Origin: Desulfarculus sp.
GTDB taxonomy: Bacteria > Desulfobacterota > Desulfarculia > Desulfarculales > Desulfarculaceae
Length of the DNA stretch: 39,038 nt
Reading direction: 5' to 3'
NCBI GenBank assembly: GCA_016218705.1
Contig: JACRDC010000065.1
Location: forward strand, 1-39,038
Shown here in pieces: positions 38,605 to 39,038 of this stretch (its first letter is position 1; every line of letters begins with the position of its first letter). The position numbers and the translations under genes are program-made. The notes under the pieces were generated by a model. The model searched no databases. It worked only from the letters and a program-made list of their open reading frames with translations, and was not told where the DNA came from.

Positions 38605-38759
38605 TTGCCCTCTCCAGACCCGGTGCCGGCGGACTTGTCCAGCTTGACGGGGAATAAGCGTTTCATGGCCTTCATCACAAAGGTCAGCACCCACAGTGAA
38701 ACCAGGGTGCCGCCCATGCCCACCAGGGTCAGGGTGAGCCCAAAGTCCCAATTATTCAC
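38601..38759 (-). CDS. Small OadG-like gamma subunit of the Na+-pump decarboxylase
   Basis: 52-residue gene with GTG start at 38759 and GGGAGG six bases upstream. The protein begins MNNWDFGLTLTLVGMGGTLV, which is the typical OadG N-terminus: a short polar start, then one membrane helix with the G-x-G-x-x-x-V pattern. After the helix comes a basic stretch (VMKAMKRLFP) and a short hydrophilic tail. Its TGA overlaps the ATG of the beta-subunit gene (ATGA), so the two are translationally coupled. OadG proteins stabilise the alpha-beta complex; this one is shorter than many. Confidence 0.85.
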   Translation of the reverse strand: MNNWDFGLTLTLVGMGGTLVSLWVLTFVMKAMKRLFPVKLDKSAGTGSGEGK

Positions 38760-38808
38760 TTGGATCCTCCCATCGAGTCCTGGCCTTCGGGGCCAATGGA
38801 TACAATGC

Positions 38809-38823
38809 AGCTATAATATAGCT
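38809..38823. promoter_or_regulatory. Palindromic AT-rich site upstream of the decarboxylase genes
   Basis: AGCTATAATATAGCT is a perfect dyad around one central base and contains a TATTAT-type -10 on the minus strand. It is 50 bp upstream of the gamma-subunit GTG. It may be the promoter core or an operator; no good -35 accompanies it. Confidence 0.35.
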
Positions 38824-38831
38824 CGATTCCA

Positions 38832-38876
38832 TGATAAAAAGCAAGCCGGAAGGTGGCGCTAATTCCACCTTCCGGC
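38832..38876 (-). terminator. Intrinsic terminator of the right-edge livF gene
   Basis: Perfect 12-bp stem GCCGGAAGGTGG (38845-38856) with 38865-38876 and an 8-nt loop. On the minus strand it is followed by TTGCTTTTTAT. It lies 19 bp past the livF stop codon: a classical rho-independent terminator. Confidence 0.85.
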
Positions 38877-38895
38877 CAGAGTCCGGCGGGCCGCG

Positions 38896-39038
38896 CTACA
38901 GTCCCAAGTACGCTTCCCTGACGTGTGGGTTGGCCATGAGTTCGTGTCCCGAGCCTGTGAGGACGATGCGGCCGTTTTCGAGGACATAGGCGCGGTCGCA
39001 CATGGCGAGCGTGTGGTGGACGTTCTGCTCCACCAAGA
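38896..39038 (-). CDS. livF: Liv-type ABC transporter ATP-binding protein LivF, C-terminal part
   Basis: Partial gene cut by the right window edge. The visible 46 residues begin LVEQNVHHTLAMCDRAYVLE, with the switch-histidine-region motif LVEQN typical of LivF, followed by NGRIVLTGSGHELMANPHVR and the family end EAYLGL. It belongs to a second Liv-type importer, different from the one at 2580-9198 (there the corresponding segment is LVEQEVASVFSLTDRNYVLS). Base use in this short piece (more A/T at third positions) looks slightly different from its neighbours. Confidence 0.92.
   Translation of the reverse strand, partial: LVEQNVHHTLAMCDRAYVLENGRIVLTGSGHELMANPHVREAYLGL

Overview
This is a GC-rich bacterial window packed with genes. 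The content suggests an anaerobic deltaproteobacterium (Desulfobacterota, perhaps Desulfarculales-like): branched-chain-amino-acid-type (Liv) ABC transporters next to acyl-CoA metabolism genes, many iron-sulfur proteins, Na+-pump decarboxylase subunits, a TauE/SafE permease operon and several double-Cache sensors. The taxonomic placement is inference from gene content, since no rRNA or marker set is present.

Layout. (1) 463-9198, minus strand: a chemoreceptor, then a complete Liv-type importer operon read as binding protein, LivH, LivM fused to an acyl-CoA synthetase, LivG, LivF, with a good sigma70-like promoter at 9351-9379. The LivM gene is the most striking gene here: one 941-codon frame encodes a membrane permease, a four-cysteine zinc ribbon and a complete AMP-forming acyl-CoA ligase. 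(2) 9912-13923, plus strand: a MerR-type regulator with what looks like a second MerR-like helix-turn-helix, a multi-cluster ferredoxin-like protein, a QueG-like iron-sulfur protein and a short-chain dehydrogenase. (3) 14058-20031, minus strand: a six-gene acyl-CoA operon read as histidine phosphatase, acyl-CoA dehydrogenase, TetR regulator, APH-family kinase, DUF362 protein, 3-hydroxyacyl-CoA dehydrogenase. The dehydrogenase/kinase pair looks like the two halves of ACAD10/11 or LvaC/LvaA, which remove a 4-hydroxyl group from acyl-CoAs. (4) 20288-21736: a diguanylate cyclase. (5) 22160-27845, plus strand: neuB, mutS and an amiC-like amidase, flanked by two inverted copies of a 161-bp element made of five consecutive hairpins. 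(6) 28149-34877, minus strand: a seven-gene operon with a small membrane protein, TauE/SafE permease, secreted small protein, small membrane protein, PEP-synthase-like protein, sensor kinase and a receiver-only response regulator. (7) 35605-37314: a second sensor kinase paralogous to the first. (8) 37465-38759: Na+-pump decarboxylase beta subunit with a 52-residue gamma-like subunit. (9) 38896 to the right edge: the C-terminus of another LivF.

How they may work together. The left half reads as a coherent system: import of a carboxylic acid, activation to its CoA thioester by the ligase fused to the permease, possible removal of a 4-hydroxyl group by kinase plus dehydrogenase, then beta-oxidation by the dehydrogenases, controlled by the MerR and TetR regulators. 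The substrate is not known. The right half is a sensory/energy module whose signal is not known.

Two families of palindromic intergenic repeats are present: the 161-bp five-hairpin element (two copies) and an 82-83-bp element made of inverted GGGGATAAACCCC-type units (two copies). No rRNA, tRNA, CRISPR array, transposase or phage gene was seen.
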